Source of the DNA: Porphyromonadaceae bacterium
Lineage (GTDB): Bacteria; Bacteroidota; Bacteroidia; Bacteroidales; UBA12481
DNA length: 39,229 bases
NCBI GenBank assembly: GCA_007280905.1
Contig: QYQM01000065.1
Coordinates: forward strand, 1-39,229
Reading direction: 5' to 3'
Shown: one piece after another, positions 1-8,761 of the stretch
How the letters are laid out: each line of letters starts with the position of its first letter
Position numbering within the stretch: position 1 is the stretch's first letter
Notes under the pieces: model-generated
Database searches by the model: none
Seen by the model: only the letters and a program-made list of their open reading frames with translations
What the model was told of the DNA's origin: nothing
Made by a program: the position numbers and the translations under genes

Positions 1-84
1 TATGCAGGCCTGTTCAATTTCGACAAGAAACCTTACTTTGAAGCTACCGAAGGTGCAGAAAAAGCTCCGGAAGTAAAATTCTAA
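1..84 (+). CDS. lemA: LemA family protein, C-terminal end (5' cut by window edge)
   Basis: Only the last 27 codons are inside the window, in frame from base 1 to a TAA at 82-84. The tail reads LFNFDKKPYFEA, then a short acidic stretch and KAPEVKF at the stop, which is the typical end of LemA proteins (membrane-anchored coiled-coil proteins of uncertain function). Only 4 nt separate it from the next gene. LemA followed by one or two TPM-domain proteins is a common bacterial gene set, which supports the call. Anything upstream cannot be judged from this window. Confidence 0.85.
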   Translation, partial: YAGLFNFDKKPYFEATEGAEKAPEVKF

Positions 85-88
85 CCGG

Positions 89-526
89 ATGAACGCACGG
101 AAATTCTTCACCGAAAATGGTCAGCTGGCTATTAAGAATGCCATTGTCCAGGCTGAAAAAGGCACTTCCGGGGAAATCCGGGTTCATATTGAGGATGCAT
201 TCACCGGAGATGTTCTGGATCAGGCATCCTACATTTTCAAAAAGCTGAAGATGCATGAAACAGAACAACGCAATGGGGTCTTGTTTTACCTGGCTATCAG
301 GAACAGAAAGTTCGCTATTATCGGAGATGCGGGTATCAACTCCAAAGTACCTAAAGGATTCTGGGATCTCATCAAGGAAACTATGACGGAACACTTCCGG
401 AACAATCGGTTTACCGAAGGTTTGGTGGAAGGAATAAAACTGGCAGGCGAAAAACTCGTCGAGTATTTCCCTTATCTGCAGAATGATACGAATGAGTTGT
501 CGGATGAGATCTCTTTTGGAAAATAA
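89..526 (+). CDS. TPM domain protein, short form without signal peptide
   Basis: 145 residues with no signal peptide. Residues about 8-130 match the TPM fold (TLP18.3/Psb32/MOLO-1 family), with features such as SGEIRVHIED near the start and NGVLFYLAIRNRKFAIIGD in the middle. The family is linked to phosphatase-like or membrane-protein quality-control roles, but the biochemical activity here is unknown. It lies 4 nt after the lemA stop and 11 nt before a second TPM gene, so the three are very probably one transcript. Lacking a leader, it would stay on the cytoplasmic side unless held by partners. The domain call is firm; the function is not. Confidence 0.85.
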   Translation: MNARKFFTENGQLAIKNAIVQAEKGTSGEIRVHIEDAFTGDVLDQASYIFKKLKMHETEQRNGVLFYLAIRNRKFAIIGDAGINSKVPKGFWDLIKETMTEHFRNNRFTEGLVEGIKLAGEKLVEYFPYLQNDTNELSDEISFGK

Positions 527-537
527 TATTACCTGAA

Positions 538-1329
538 ATGAAAAGAATACTGGCTTTTAGCCTGATACTGGTCCTTATGGTTCCAGGTCTCCGCTCACAG
601 GATTTCCCGGAACCCATGCAACCGCCAAGGCTGGTTAATGACTTTGCAAACATGCTTGACCAATCTGATGCAGGAAATCTGGAGCGCAAATTGCTTGATT
701 TTAATAATCAAACTTCTACCCAGATTTATGTGGTTACTGTTCCTGCCCTGAATGGTTTTGAGCCGAATGATTACACTACCCGCCTGGCGGAAAAATGGAA
801 AGTCGGAGTAAAAGGCAAGGATAACGGAGTGATGATTCTGATTAAACCGAAAACCACTGAAGAAAAAGGAAAAGTTTATATTGCGGTTGGATATGGCCTC
901 GAAAGCGTCCTTACCGATGCGCAGGCAAACCAAATCGTTGATATTGAGGTTCTTCCAGAATTCAGGAATAGCAACTATATCGGTGGAATCAATTCAGCCG
1001 TAAATGTTATCATGAAAATTACTTCAGGAGAGTTTACGGCAGATCAATACCTGCAAAAGGGTAAACCAAAAAAAGGTAACTCCCTGGTGGGTCTGATTAT
1101 CATGATTATTATCTTCTCGATCATTTTTGGGGGAAGATCGCGCATGAACCGTCATCAGGGAATTGGTAGCGGCGGCGGCCTGCCTTTGCTGCTCCTGATG
1201 GGACTGTTGGGCGGTCGTGGTAACGGTGGCTCTTTCGGTGGATTCTCCTCGGGCGGAGGATTCGGAGGCGGATTCGGTGGTGGTGGCGGCGGCAGTTTCG
1301 GTGGCGGAGGTGCCGGGGGCAGCTGGTAA
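538..1329 (+). CDS. Secreted/membrane TPM domain protein with Gly-rich tail (YgcG-like)
   Basis: 263 residues. An N-terminal signal peptide (about residues 1-20, cleavage after LRSQ) is followed by a TPM domain (about 30-165; LVNDFANMLDQSDAGNLERK, then DNGVMILIKPK). One transmembrane helix follows (about 183-197, LVGLIIMIIIFSIIFGG), and the last 35 or so residues are a GGSFGGFSSGGG-type glycine tail. This is the YgcG/TPM_phosphatase layout: the TPM domain sits outside the membrane and the tail in the cytoplasm. It closes the lemA-TPM-TPM operon. The Gly-rich end is low complexity and explains the repetitive GGCGG-type DNA at about 1210-1325. Confidence 0.88.
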   Translation: MKRILAFSLILVLMVPGLRSQDFPEPMQPPRLVNDFANMLDQSDAGNLERKLLDFNNQTSTQIYVVTVPALNGFEPNDYTTRLAEKWKVGVKGKDNGVMILIKPKTTEEKGKVYIAVGYGLESVLTDAQANQIVDIEVLPEFRNSNYIGGINSAVNVIMKITSGEFTADQYLQKGKPKKGNSLVGLIIMIIIFSIIFGGRSRMNRHQGIGSGGGLPLLLLMGLLGGRGNGGSFGGFSSGGGFGGGFGGGGGGSFGGGGAGGSW

Positions 1330-1330
1330 T

Positions 1331-2794
1331 TTATCTTCCCAGTTCCCTCAGCGCTGCCTGGGCTTGCCGGTTAATTCCATCGCGATAACCGTATTTGTTC
1401 AGATCCAGACAAACGTTATAATACTTTCGGGCCAGGTCAAACTGGCCCGTTTTTTTATATAGATTTCCCAGTTGCATCGCTGCATTGGGAACAATATAGC
1501 TTCTGATCCTGTCGGCCCGCTCTATTACTCCAAGAAAACCGGTGATTGCCGGTGATATCCTGCCCATTCGCTGCTCGCATCTGGCCTTCCTGTATAGCAA
1601 TTCACCATCCTCCTGATCGTGATATTTACCTGACAGGATCAATCTTTCGCATTTTTCCAGACATTGATCATAATAACCGCCATCAAACAGAAGCCTGACC
1701 CTCAATAAATCCGGATCCGGCATTCTTTCCGTTGCAGCCTCATTTAAGGCCTGTTTGTCATAAATCGTTAACGGCCCAGAAAGATTCTTAATCCGAAGAA
1801 AATACTCACTCGCTTTATCCTGCTGTCCATGAAGCAGATAAAACCAACCCGCCATTAATAGGGCATTATGCCGGTAATTGTCCCCACCGGGGTTTTCAAG
1901 AAATTTTTCCAGATAACCGGCAGCCGTTGGATCATTCTGATAGAGTTTGGTCCGGCCCAATTGGTAAGTCCAATAGGGAAAAAAGGGTTGCACATTTCCG
2001 CTTGACCGGGAATCCAGCAATTTCACAGCCGATTCACAATCTCCGGCTTTGAGAGCCGCCAAAGCACTCTGATATCTGATCAACGGATTATCCAGCATCG
2101 GTTTGCCCTCGGCCCGTACAAAATTCCAGGCCGCGGCCGGATCCTGGCTGAATTCTTTCAAAGCGGTAATCATCAGCAAATATCCCTCCATCCGTTCAAT
2201 TGTGCCTGGTAAAGCAGCACTATAATAGCGTTCCAGGCCATTATACCCGCTCAAACCCGATGACCTGACACCTAGTAACCGGAGATATTTCCCGTACTGA
2301 TCGGGAATCTGTTGAAACAGGACTCCAAGTATTCCCGACAACTTATTGCGATCGGGTGAATTGAAATCACTTCCCGATTTTGCCACAACCTTATAGGAAG
2401 CAACGAGCTCAACTGCAGATGCTTTGTAATTCGAAAATTGTGCAGCCAGAACTGCCCGGTACAGATGAATTTCAGCGATGGCTGCAGGCACGGAATTATT
2501 GGATGCCCGTGACTTTTCTAATATCTGAAGCCATTTGCCGGATTGGCTGAAATAAAAATCAGTATTGATTTTCGACTGGTAAAGAAGACTGTGGAGAAAG
2601 TCCCTGTACCCAATAATCCTGATAAATTCCGGATCATTAGCAGGATAACGCTGCATCAGCAACCTGTTACCCATCAGGGTGTCAAGCTTTAAATAAAGTT
2701 TACGGATCTCGGGATCAAACGAAACCGATTGCCCGGTAAGCGGGTTTCCTGATAAAAACAGAGCTGTCAGCACTATCAGGAAACAATTCCTCAT
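1331..2794 (-). CDS. Secreted TPR-like repeat protein, function unknown
   Basis: 487 residues beginning with a signal peptide (MRNCFLIVLTALFLSGN, cleavage near TGQ at 20-22), so probably periplasmic or outer-membrane facing. The remainder is nearly all helical in character, with several tetratricopeptide-like units: LIRYQSALAALKAGDCESA near 240, NALLMAGWFYLLHGQQDKA near 313, and at the end NAAMQLGNLYKKTGQFDLA near 444-462, the best match to the TPR consensus. No catalytic motif is visible. It is the last gene of the operon starting at 6018 and begins 14 nt after the zinc-ribbon gene. A scaffold or assembly role is a guess from the repeats only. Confidence 0.75.
   Translation of the reverse strand: MRNCFLIVLTALFLSGNPLTGQSVSFDPEIRKLYLKLDTLMGNRLLMQRYPANDPEFIRIIGYRDFLHSLLYQSKINTDFYFSQSGKWLQILEKSRASNNSVPAAIAEIHLYRAVLAAQFSNYKASAVELVASYKVVAKSGSDFNSPDRNKLSGILGVLFQQIPDQYGKYLRLLGVRSSGLSGYNGLERYYSAALPGTIERMEGYLLMITALKEFSQDPAAAWNFVRAEGKPMLDNPLIRYQSALAALKAGDCESAVKLLDSRSSGNVQPFFPYWTYQLGRTKLYQNDPTAAGYLEKFLENPGGDNYRHNALLMAGWFYLLHGQQDKASEYFLRIKNLSGPLTIYDKQALNEAATERMPDPDLLRVRLLFDGGYYDQCLEKCERLILSGKYHDQEDGELLYRKARCEQRMGRISPAITGFLGVIERADRIRSYIVPNAAMQLGNLYKKTGQFDLARKYYNVCLDLNKYGYRDGINRQAQAALRELGR
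1428..1456 (+). terminator. Rho-independent terminator inside the convergent gene
   Basis: A perfect 8-bp G+C-rich stem (CGGGCCAG at 1428-1435 with CTGGCCCG at 1442-1449) has a 6-nt loop and is followed at once by seven T residues at 1450-1456. It points the right way to end the lemA-TPM transcript, whose last gene stops at 1329. It lies wholly within the coding sequence of the opposite-strand gene at 1331-2794, because only 1 nt separates the two stop codons. Confidence 0.8.
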
Positions 2795-2808
2795 CCCGGT
2801 TATAAAGG

Positions 2809-3585
2809 TTATTCCGATGGCGGCACTACGCCTGCAATCTCATCATCAACCAGGATTCTTCCGCAATATTCACAAACAATGATTTTTCTGCGTGACCGGA
2901 TATCCAGCTGCCTCTGCGGGGGAATGCGGTTAAAACATCCGCCGCAGGCATCACGCTGAACCGTTACCACACCAAGTCCGTTGCGGGCATTTTTCCGGAT
3001 CCTGCGATAGGCTGAAAGCAAACGCTCATCGATCCTGGTTCCAATCAATTGTGAACGCATGTAAAGATTCTCTTCTTCAATCTGAGTCTCAGAGATGATC
3101 TCGCCGAGTTCTCTATTTTTAGCTTCCAGATCCCGCTTCCTTTCCTCAAAAATGGTCCTGGAATCTGTGGTTACAGTTTGTTTATCCTGCAAACGAACTG
3201 AAAACTCCTTAATTCTTTTTTCACAAAGCTGAATTTCAAGCGACTGGAATTCGATTTCTTTGGATAAGGAATCGAATTCACGGTTGTTCCTGACGTTGTT
3301 CTGCTGTGTTTCGTATTTCTTGATCAGGCTCTGCGCATCAGATATTTCAACCTTTTTCTTGGCAACGGCATTTTCCAGTTCCTTTATCTCATCTTCAAAA
3401 TTCTTGATCCGGGTTTCTAAGCCAACCAGCTCATCCTCAAGATCCTGTACTTCCAAAGGAAGCTCTCCGCGCAAAGTCTGTATCTTATCAATTTCTGATT
3501 CAACCTGCTGCAATTCAAAAATATCCTTCAGCTTCTCTTCTACATTCGGACCCTGCTCCTTGGTTCCTGTTTTTTGTGCTGTCAT
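2809..3585 (-). CDS. Zinc-ribbon coiled-coil protein (CdsZ / zf-RING_7 family)
   Basis: 258 residues in two parts. Residues about 12-185 are a long charged coiled coil (LQQVESEIDKIQTLRGELP followed by repeated E/K heptads). Residues about 212-245 are a zinc ribbon with two CxxC pairs (CGGC, then CEYC). This matches the former DUF164 family, which in some bacteria acts as a nucleic-acid-binding or regulatory zinc-ribbon protein. It starts 2 nt after the Nif3 stop; Nif3 next to this family is a widespread pairing. The role in this organism is not known. Confidence 0.85.
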   Translation of the reverse strand: MTAQKTGTKEQGPNVEEKLKDIFELQQVESEIDKIQTLRGELPLEVQDLEDELVGLETRIKNFEDEIKELENAVAKKKVEISDAQSLIKKYETQQNNVRNNREFDSLSKEIEFQSLEIQLCEKRIKEFSVRLQDKQTVTTDSRTIFEERKRDLEAKNRELGEIISETQIEEENLYMRSQLIGTRIDERLLSAYRRIRKNARNGLGVVTVQRDACGGCFNRIPPQRQLDIRSRRKIIVCEYCGRILVDDEIAGVVPPSE

Positions 3586-3587
3586 AG

Positions 3588-4688
3588 CTATAACAAATAG
3601 TTTATCGGATTGGTATTTACCTTAGTTAAATAAACCGCAAATTTAGGGAAATTTTCGATAAGAGAATCGGCCAATACGTTAATCGCAAATTGCTCACTTT
3701 CAAAATGTCCAATATCTGCCAAAAGAAGACTGCCCGGAACATCAAACCATGAATGGTATTTTATATCGGCTGTCAGGTAAATATCGGCACCGGAAAAGAT
3801 AGCCTGATTCAGAAATTGTATACCGCTGCCTCCGCACATGGCGACCTTCCGCACCTGCTTATTACGCATCCTGGAATAGCGGATTACGGGTAAGCGGAAC
3901 ACCTCTTTAACCCTTTTCAGAAATTCCGGTTCGGAGCAATCGGGTTCCAATTCCCCGATTATCCCCAATCCCTGGGCCGGGTTTATATTTATCAGGGGAA
4001 AAAGGTCATAGGCCACTTCCTCATAAGGATGGCTGTCGAGCATGGCTTTAACAACCTGGTTTAACCGGTGCTTCGGCAAAATCGTCTCAAACCTCGTTTC
4101 GGGTTCATAGTGAACGGTACCGATACTGCCGGTAAACGGATGCGATCCCTTACCAGCCCTGAAAGTTCCATTACCGCTCACCTGAAACGAACAATTATCA
4201 TACTTTCCGATTGTTCCCGCTCCGGCAGCGAAAATTGCCTTGCTGACGGCTTCCAGGTGCGAAGCCGGAATAAAACAGACCAATTTAATCAGATCATCCT
4301 CCCGCGGAACCAGTATCCTTTGGTTGATCAGGCCCAGCTTATCGGCCATTCGGCCGCTGACCCCGTCGATGACGGAATCGAGATTGGTATGACTGGCGTA
4401 CAAGATGATATCATTCCGGATGGCCCGAATTAGAATTTCCTCCTGAAGCGAATTTCCTGAAAACTGCTTCATAGCGCTGAAAAATGGAGGATGGTGCGAT
4501 AAAATAAAATTGCACCCCAGTTTCGCAGCTTCATCCAATATTTCAGGGATTACATCGAGGCAAACCAGGATGCCGGTAACCTCCTGATCCCTTCGTCCGG
4601 TCAGCAATCCCGAATTATCATACGATTCCTGGAGCCCCGGTGGAGCTTTGAATTCGATAACGGAAATAATATCTTTTACGAGGACCAT
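3588..4688 (-). CDS. Nif3-like dinuclear metal-centre hexameric protein
   Basis: 366 residues, the long form of the NIF3/DUF34 family (like B. subtilis YqfO) with a PII-like insert at about 130-240 between the two halves. Metal-ligand motifs are all visible: ILSHHPPFF (about 62-70), ASHTNLDSV (about 97-105) and, near the C terminus, GHFESEQFA. Members form toroidal hexamers with two metal ions per subunit. They are often annotated as type 2 GTP cyclohydrolase I homologues, but that activity is not established for most of them. The neighbours on both sides are within 8 nt, so it is in the middle of the 6018-to-1331 operon. Confidence 0.92.
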   Translation of the reverse strand: MVLVKDIISVIEFKAPPGLQESYDNSGLLTGRRDQEVTGILVCLDVIPEILDEAAKLGCNFILSHHPPFFSAMKQFSGNSLQEEILIRAIRNDIILYASHTNLDSVIDGVSGRMADKLGLINQRILVPREDDLIKLVCFIPASHLEAVSKAIFAAGAGTIGKYDNCSFQVSGNGTFRAGKGSHPFTGSIGTVHYEPETRFETILPKHRLNQVVKAMLDSHPYEEVAYDLFPLININPAQGLGIIGELEPDCSEPEFLKRVKEVFRLPVIRYSRMRNKQVRKVAMCGGSGIQFLNQAIFSGADIYLTADIKYHSWFDVPGSLLLADIGHFESEQFAINVLADSLIENFPKFAVYLTKVNTNPINYLL

Positions 4689-4696
4689 ACCGGGAA

Positions 4697-5032
4697 TTAA
4701 AGTTCGTCGCGCATACCGGTGAGTAAATCTTTGATTTGCTGAAGTTTTTTCACAATCACGTGATTGCTTTCTGTATCGTTGCGATTATCTTTAAGCTTCT
4801 GCTGTGCTCCGCTCAAGGTCATTCCTTTCTCCTTAACCAGATGATAAACAAGGTGGATCTGTTCGATATCCTTGAGCATATAGTGCCGCTTACCCCCCGG
4901 TGTCTTTTTGGGGTTGATATTTTCAAATTGGCTCTCCCAGTAGCGAATAAGGGAAGGATTAACCTCAAACATCTCTGCTACTTCACCAATTGAATAATAG
5001 ACTTTTTCTATTTTCGGTTCTTTGTATGGCAA
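4697..5032 (-). CDS. MerR-family transcriptional regulator
   Basis: 111 residues. The N-terminal MerR helix-turn-helix is clear: YYSIGEVAEMFEVNPSLIRYW (about 12-32) followed by the wing FENINPKKTPGGKRHY. The rest is a short coiled coil (about 60-110) with no cysteine pair or effector domain, so it is a small DNA-binding dimer rather than a metal sensor. Small MerR proteins of this type are common in Bacteroidota beside M23 peptidase genes. It lies between the M23 peptidase (11 nt away) and Nif3 (8 nt away). Its targets cannot be read from the sequence. Confidence 0.88.
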   Translation of the reverse strand: MPYKEPKIEKVYYSIGEVAEMFEVNPSLIRYWESQFENINPKKTPGGKRHYMLKDIEQIHLVYHLVKEKGMTLSGAQQKLKDNRNDTESNHVIVKKLQQIKDLLTGMRDEL

Positions 5033-5043
5033 TTCTGTTGGAA

Positions 5044-6018
5044 TTAGTCAAGTGATTGTCCGCCTAGTTTCGACATTTCAATCAGTTGCTGATACTCTAG
5101 CGGGGTAATATCCGTAAACAGGTAGTTGATAGGATCTACAGGAATCCCGTGCAGATGAATCTCAAAATGGAGATGCGGGGCAATTGTCAAACCGGTATTT
5201 CCGCTTTCGGCAATAATCTGGCCCCTTTTCACCTGGTCCCCAACATGGACAAGTGCTTTGTTCAGGTGGGCATAAAAGGTTTCATACGAATAGCCGTGAT
5301 TAATGGTTATGGTTATTCCATATCCCGAGAAACCCTTAACTGGGTTCACTTCCACAACAATACCGTCACCTGCAGCCCTGACTTTTGTTCCCACCGGAGC
5401 AGTAAAATCGACCCCATTATGCGGACGATATACTTTTAGGATCGGATGAAGCCGGTGAGCAGAAAAGAAGGAACCAATCCGGGTATAACGTTCCAAGGGA
5501 ATAATACTCGGAATCGCAGTAAGCATTTTCTGCTTGTCTTTACCCAGATTGAAAAGCAAATCATAGGATTTCGATTGTACATAAAGCTTGTTCATGATGT
5601 CGTCAAGCTTCCTGGCTGTCTCTTTCACGATCGTAGAGTTCTGGTAACCTTCAAGGTCGGCATATCGATTTACCCCCCCAAATCCTGCATTTCTGATCGA
5701 TGAAGGAACCGGATCGGCTTCAAAAATCACCCGGTAAATATTATCGTCGCGGTTCTGTAATTCGGTTAATACACTCTGCGCCTGGTCCATCTTTTTAGTG
5801 GTCAGCTCAAATTGTGTCTGTAAAAACGCCAATTCACGCTTCAAAATTCTTTCTTTCGGAAAATCAGTAAACATAGATATAAGCAGAAGCAACCCGCCGC
5901 CAACAACTAAACTGGACATCAAATAAGCTATCACCCTGAACAATTTCTGGCCGATAGTTAATCGGATCCGGTCAAAAGAAAGAGATTCCGGGTTAAAATG
6001 ATATTTGAACTTTGCCAT
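5044..6018 (-). CDS. M23 (LytM) family peptidoglycan endopeptidase
   Basis: 324 residues. A short cytoplasmic tail (1-27) precedes a single transmembrane anchor (about 28-50, VIAYLMSSLVVGGGLLLLIS) and a periplasmic coiled coil (about 55-95). The LytM zinc peptidase domain at about 185-300 has the full metal/catalytic set: H200xxxD204 (RPHNGVDF) and HLH at 282-284 (PHLHFEIH). It should therefore be an active cell-wall DD-endopeptidase rather than a degenerate activator. It is the first gene of the minus-strand operon, 43 nt downstream of a good promoter at 6061-6092. Confidence 0.92.
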   Translation of the reverse strand: MAKFKYHFNPESLSFDRIRLTIGQKLFRVIAYLMSSLVVGGGLLLLISMFTDFPKERILKRELAFLQTQFELTTKKMDQAQSVLTELQNRDDNIYRVIFEADPVPSSIRNAGFGGVNRYADLEGYQNSTIVKETARKLDDIMNKLYVQSKSYDLLFNLGKDKQKMLTAIPSIIPLERYTRIGSFFSAHRLHPILKVYRPHNGVDFTAPVGTKVRAAGDGIVVEVNPVKGFSGYGITITINHGYSYETFYAHLNKALVHVGDQVKRGQIIAESGNTGLTIAPHLHFEIHLHGIPVDPINYLFTDITPLEYQQLIEMSKLGGQSLD

Positions 6019-6060
6019 ACTTTACCACTGAATTCGCTTGTGCCAACTCTGCAAGTGTCG

Positions 6061-6092
6061 CAAAATTATTGAAATTATCTAACTTTGCCAAA
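6061..6092 (-). promoter_or_regulatory. Bacteroidota-type promoter for the M23-merR-nif3 operon
   Basis: On the minus strand a -33 box TTTG (6089-6092) is followed after exactly 20 nt by TAATTTTG (6061-6068), a perfect match to the Bacteroidota -7 consensus TAnnTTTG. Transcription would start near 6054, about 35 nt upstream of the M23 start codon. It overlaps the divergent alaS promoter. Confidence 0.7.
6080..6087 (+). promoter_or_regulatory. Likely -7 box of the alaS promoter
   Basis: TAACTTTG is a perfect TAnnTTTG element on the plus strand, placing the transcript start near 6094 and the alaS start codon about 32 nt downstream. No good TTTG -33 box is found at the usual distance (about 6056-6059 reads TGTC), so the promoter may be weaker or use other contacts. 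The box lies between the two elements of the minus-strand promoter. Confidence 0.55.
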
Positions 6093-6125
6093 CTCTTAAG
6101 ACACGAGTAATATAAGATAACCCGG

Positions 6126-8753
6126 ATGAATTCCAAAATTATACGTCAAAAATTCAAGGATTTTTTCGCAACAAAAGGCCATCTTATTGCCCCATCGGCA
6201 CCTTTGGTAATGAAGGATGACCCCACCCTGATGTTCACAAATGCAGGGATGAATCAGTTCAAAGATTATTTCCTGGGTAACCAAACTCCTAAGGCGGTCA
6301 GAATTGCCAATTCTCAGAAATGCCTGCGGGTTTCTGGTAAACACAATGACCTTGAGCAAGTTGGGTATGACACCTATCATCATACCATGTTCGAGATGCT
6401 CGGGAACTGGTCGTTCGGAGATTATTTCAAACCCGAAGCTATCGACTGGGCCTGGGAATTCCTTACCGGATGGATGGGAATCTCTCCGGAAAGATTATAT
6501 GTGACCATCTTTGAAGGAGATGCACGCGAAGGGATTGAACGGGATACCGAGGCATACGATCTCTGGTTGAAACATACCGGAAAATCGAAAATTCTGGAGG
6601 GCTCCAAAAAGGATAATTTTTGGGAAATGGGCGATACAGGCCCTTGCGGTCCCTGCTCGGAGATACACATAGACATACGGTCCGATGCTGAACGCGCCGT
6701 CATTGACGGGAAAGACCTGGTCAACAAAAATCACCCGCTGGTTATTGAAATATGGAACCTGGTTTTCATACAGTATAACCGGAAGTCTGATGGATCACTC
6801 ATTCAATTGCCTCAGAAACATGTAGATACAGGAATGGGTTTTGAACGCCTTACCATGGCTGTACAAGGAAAGCAATCTAATTACGACACGGATATTTTCC
6901 AGCCGGTAATCCTGAAACTCTCAGAAATCACCGGAATCAAATACGGAGCAGAAAGTCGTTCAGATATCGCCATGCGTGTTATCGCTGACCATATCCGTGC
7001 CATTGCTTTCGCTATTGCCGATGGCCAACTCCCTTCAAATACCGGGGCCGGTTATGTCATCCGGCGAATACTTCGCCGCGCAGTTCGCTATGGATTTAAC
7101 TTTCTGAATCTTAAAGAACCATTTATGGCCGGGCTGGTTCAGGTTCTGGCAAAAAACATGGGTGATGCATTTCCAGAGTTGGTCAACCAGAAACAATTGA
7201 TATCCAGAGTAATTGCTGAAGAGGAAAGCTCCTTCCTGCGCACTCTCGAAACCGGAATCACTCTCCTTGAAAACCTGGTTAATGCCCAGGAATCAAAGGA
7301 GTTGCCATTTAGCGGAAAAGCTGCGTTTGAGCTATATGACACCTATGGTTTTCCGCTCGACCTTACAGAACTGATTCTGAGCGAAAAGGGAATAAAGGTG
7401 AATATCCCGGAATTCCAGCAGGAAATGGAAAAGCAGAAATCAAGGTCGAGGCAGGCTTCAGGACAGGAAACTGCCGACTGGATAATTCTTCGCGAACAGG
7501 ACGAGCAGGAATTTGTGGGATATGACCAATTATCCCTGGATATTAAGATAACCCGGTACAGACAGGTTAAAACTCCGAAAAAAACATTTTACCAGCTGGT
7601 GTTTGATAAAACCCCTTTCTATGCGGAAAGCGGCGGACAGGTTGGCGATACCGGAACACTTAAAGCGGAAAGCGAATTGGTGCAGATTGTTGACACCCGC
7701 AAAGAAAATAACCTCACCGTTCATATTGTCGAACAATTGCCAAAAGATCCCCGGGCAACCTTTCTGGCTGCCGTTGAGGAAAATACCAGGCTCAATACCA
7801 TGCGCAACCACTCGGCAGCTCATCTTTTGCAATTTGCCCTCCGCAAAGTACTGGGCATGCACATCGAACAGAAAGGATCCATGGTTGATCCCGGCCATCT
7901 GAGGTTCGACTTCTCGCATTATCAGAAGATGACCGAAGCAGAGATTGACCAGGTTGAAATGCTGGTTAATAAATTGATCCGACAAAATATATCTCTTCAG
8001 GAATTGCGTGCCGTTCCCATCGCCGAAGCACGTGAAATGGGAGCTATGGCCCTGTTTGGTGAAAAATACGGTGATCATGTAAGGGTCATCCGTTTCGGCG
8101 AATCAGTTGAATTATGCGGAGGAACCCATGTTCATGCTACAGGCCAGATCGGTTTCTTCAGAATAATCTCAGAAAGCAGTATTGCCTCAGGAATCCGGAG
8201 GATAGAAGCACAAACGGGCTCAAAAGCTGAAGAGGAAGTGCGGGAACAGCAAAAAACCATTTGCGAACTCAATCTGCTGTTAAAATCGAATCACGGTTTG
8301 GTTGATTCTGTAAACCAATTGCTTGATGAGAACCAGCAACTACGGAAAAAAATCGAACTGTTTGAAAAAGATCAACTGAAAAACATCAAGGATGATCTTC
8401 GCAAGCGAATACAACCCTTAAACGGTGTTAACCTCATCTGCGAACGGGTAGATCTGCCAGATGCCGCCCTGATAAAAGATCTGGCTTATCAGATCAAGAG
8501 GGAAACTGAGAACCTTTATCTCGTTATCGGATCAATCATACAAGGAAAGCCGGTGCTTACGGTGATGATTTCCGAAAGTCTGATTGCCCGCCTGGGCTTA
8601 CACGCAGGAAATATCATTCGCTACAGCGCACGCGAGATTCAGGGTGGAGGCGGGGGCCAGCCCTTCTTCGCCACCGCAGGCGGCAAAGATGCTTCAGGAC
8701 TCGAGAGGGCTATGACAAAGGCGAGGGAAATTGTTATGGAAAAGATAAGATAG
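6126..8753 (+). CDS. alaS: Alanine--tRNA ligase
   Basis: 875 residues, full length for bacterial AlaRS. The class II catalytic domain occupies about 1-240 (TNAGMNQFKDYFLGN; MFEMLGNWSFGDYF). It is followed by the tRNA-recognition domain, the editing domain with zinc/catalytic motifs HSAAH (562-566) and CGGTH (664-668), and the C-Ala domain ending in a Gly-rich motif (about 840-850). All key residues for charging and for clearing Ser/Gly-mischarged tRNA are present. It is monocistronic: divergent from the M23 operon and convergent with the lipid kinase, with a hairpin repeat between their stop codons. Confidence 0.97.
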   Translation: MNSKIIRQKFKDFFATKGHLIAPSAPLVMKDDPTLMFTNAGMNQFKDYFLGNQTPKAVRIANSQKCLRVSGKHNDLEQVGYDTYHHTMFEMLGNWSFGDYFKPEAIDWAWEFLTGWMGISPERLYVTIFEGDAREGIERDTEAYDLWLKHTGKSKILEGSKKDNFWEMGDTGPCGPCSEIHIDIRSDAERAVIDGKDLVNKNHPLVIEIWNLVFIQYNRKSDGSLIQLPQKHVDTGMGFERLTMAVQGKQSNYDTDIFQPVILKLSEITGIKYGAESRSDIAMRVIADHIRAIAFAIADGQLPSNTGAGYVIRRILRRAVRYGFNFLNLKEPFMAGLVQVLAKNMGDAFPELVNQKQLISRVIAEEESSFLRTLETGITLLENLVNAQESKELPFSGKAAFELYDTYGFPLDLTELILSEKGIKVNIPEFQQEMEKQKSRSRQASGQETADWIILREQDEQEFVGYDQLSLDIKITRYRQVKTPKKTFYQLVFDKTPFYAESGGQVGDTGTLKAESELVQIVDTRKENNLTVHIVEQLPKDPRATFLAAVEENTRLNTMRNHSAAHLLQFALRKVLGMHIEQKGSMVDPGHLRFDFSHYQKMTEAEIDQVEMLVNKLIRQNISLQELRAVPIAEAREMGAMALFGEKYGDHVRVIRFGESVELCGGTHVHATGQIGFFRIISESSIASGIRRIEAQTGSKAEEEVREQQKTICELNLLLKSNHGLVDSVNQLLDENQQLRKKIELFEKDQLKNIKDDLRKRIQPLNGVNLICERVDLPDAALIKDLAYQIKRETENLYLVIGSIIQGKPVLTVMISESLIARLGLHAGNIIRYSAREIQGGGGGQPFFATAGGKDASGLERAMTKAREIVMEKIR

Positions 8754-8761
8754 AGGAGATT

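Noticed and set aside
1210-1329. GGCGG-rich repeats as a repeat array or CRISPR-like element
   Set aside because: They encode the glycine-rich tail of the TPM protein in frame; no spacers or regular unit.
7530-8078. 182-codon minus-strand reading frame inside alaS
   Set aside because: Fully antisense to the editing domain of a certain gene, with no recognisable protein features; a coding shadow.
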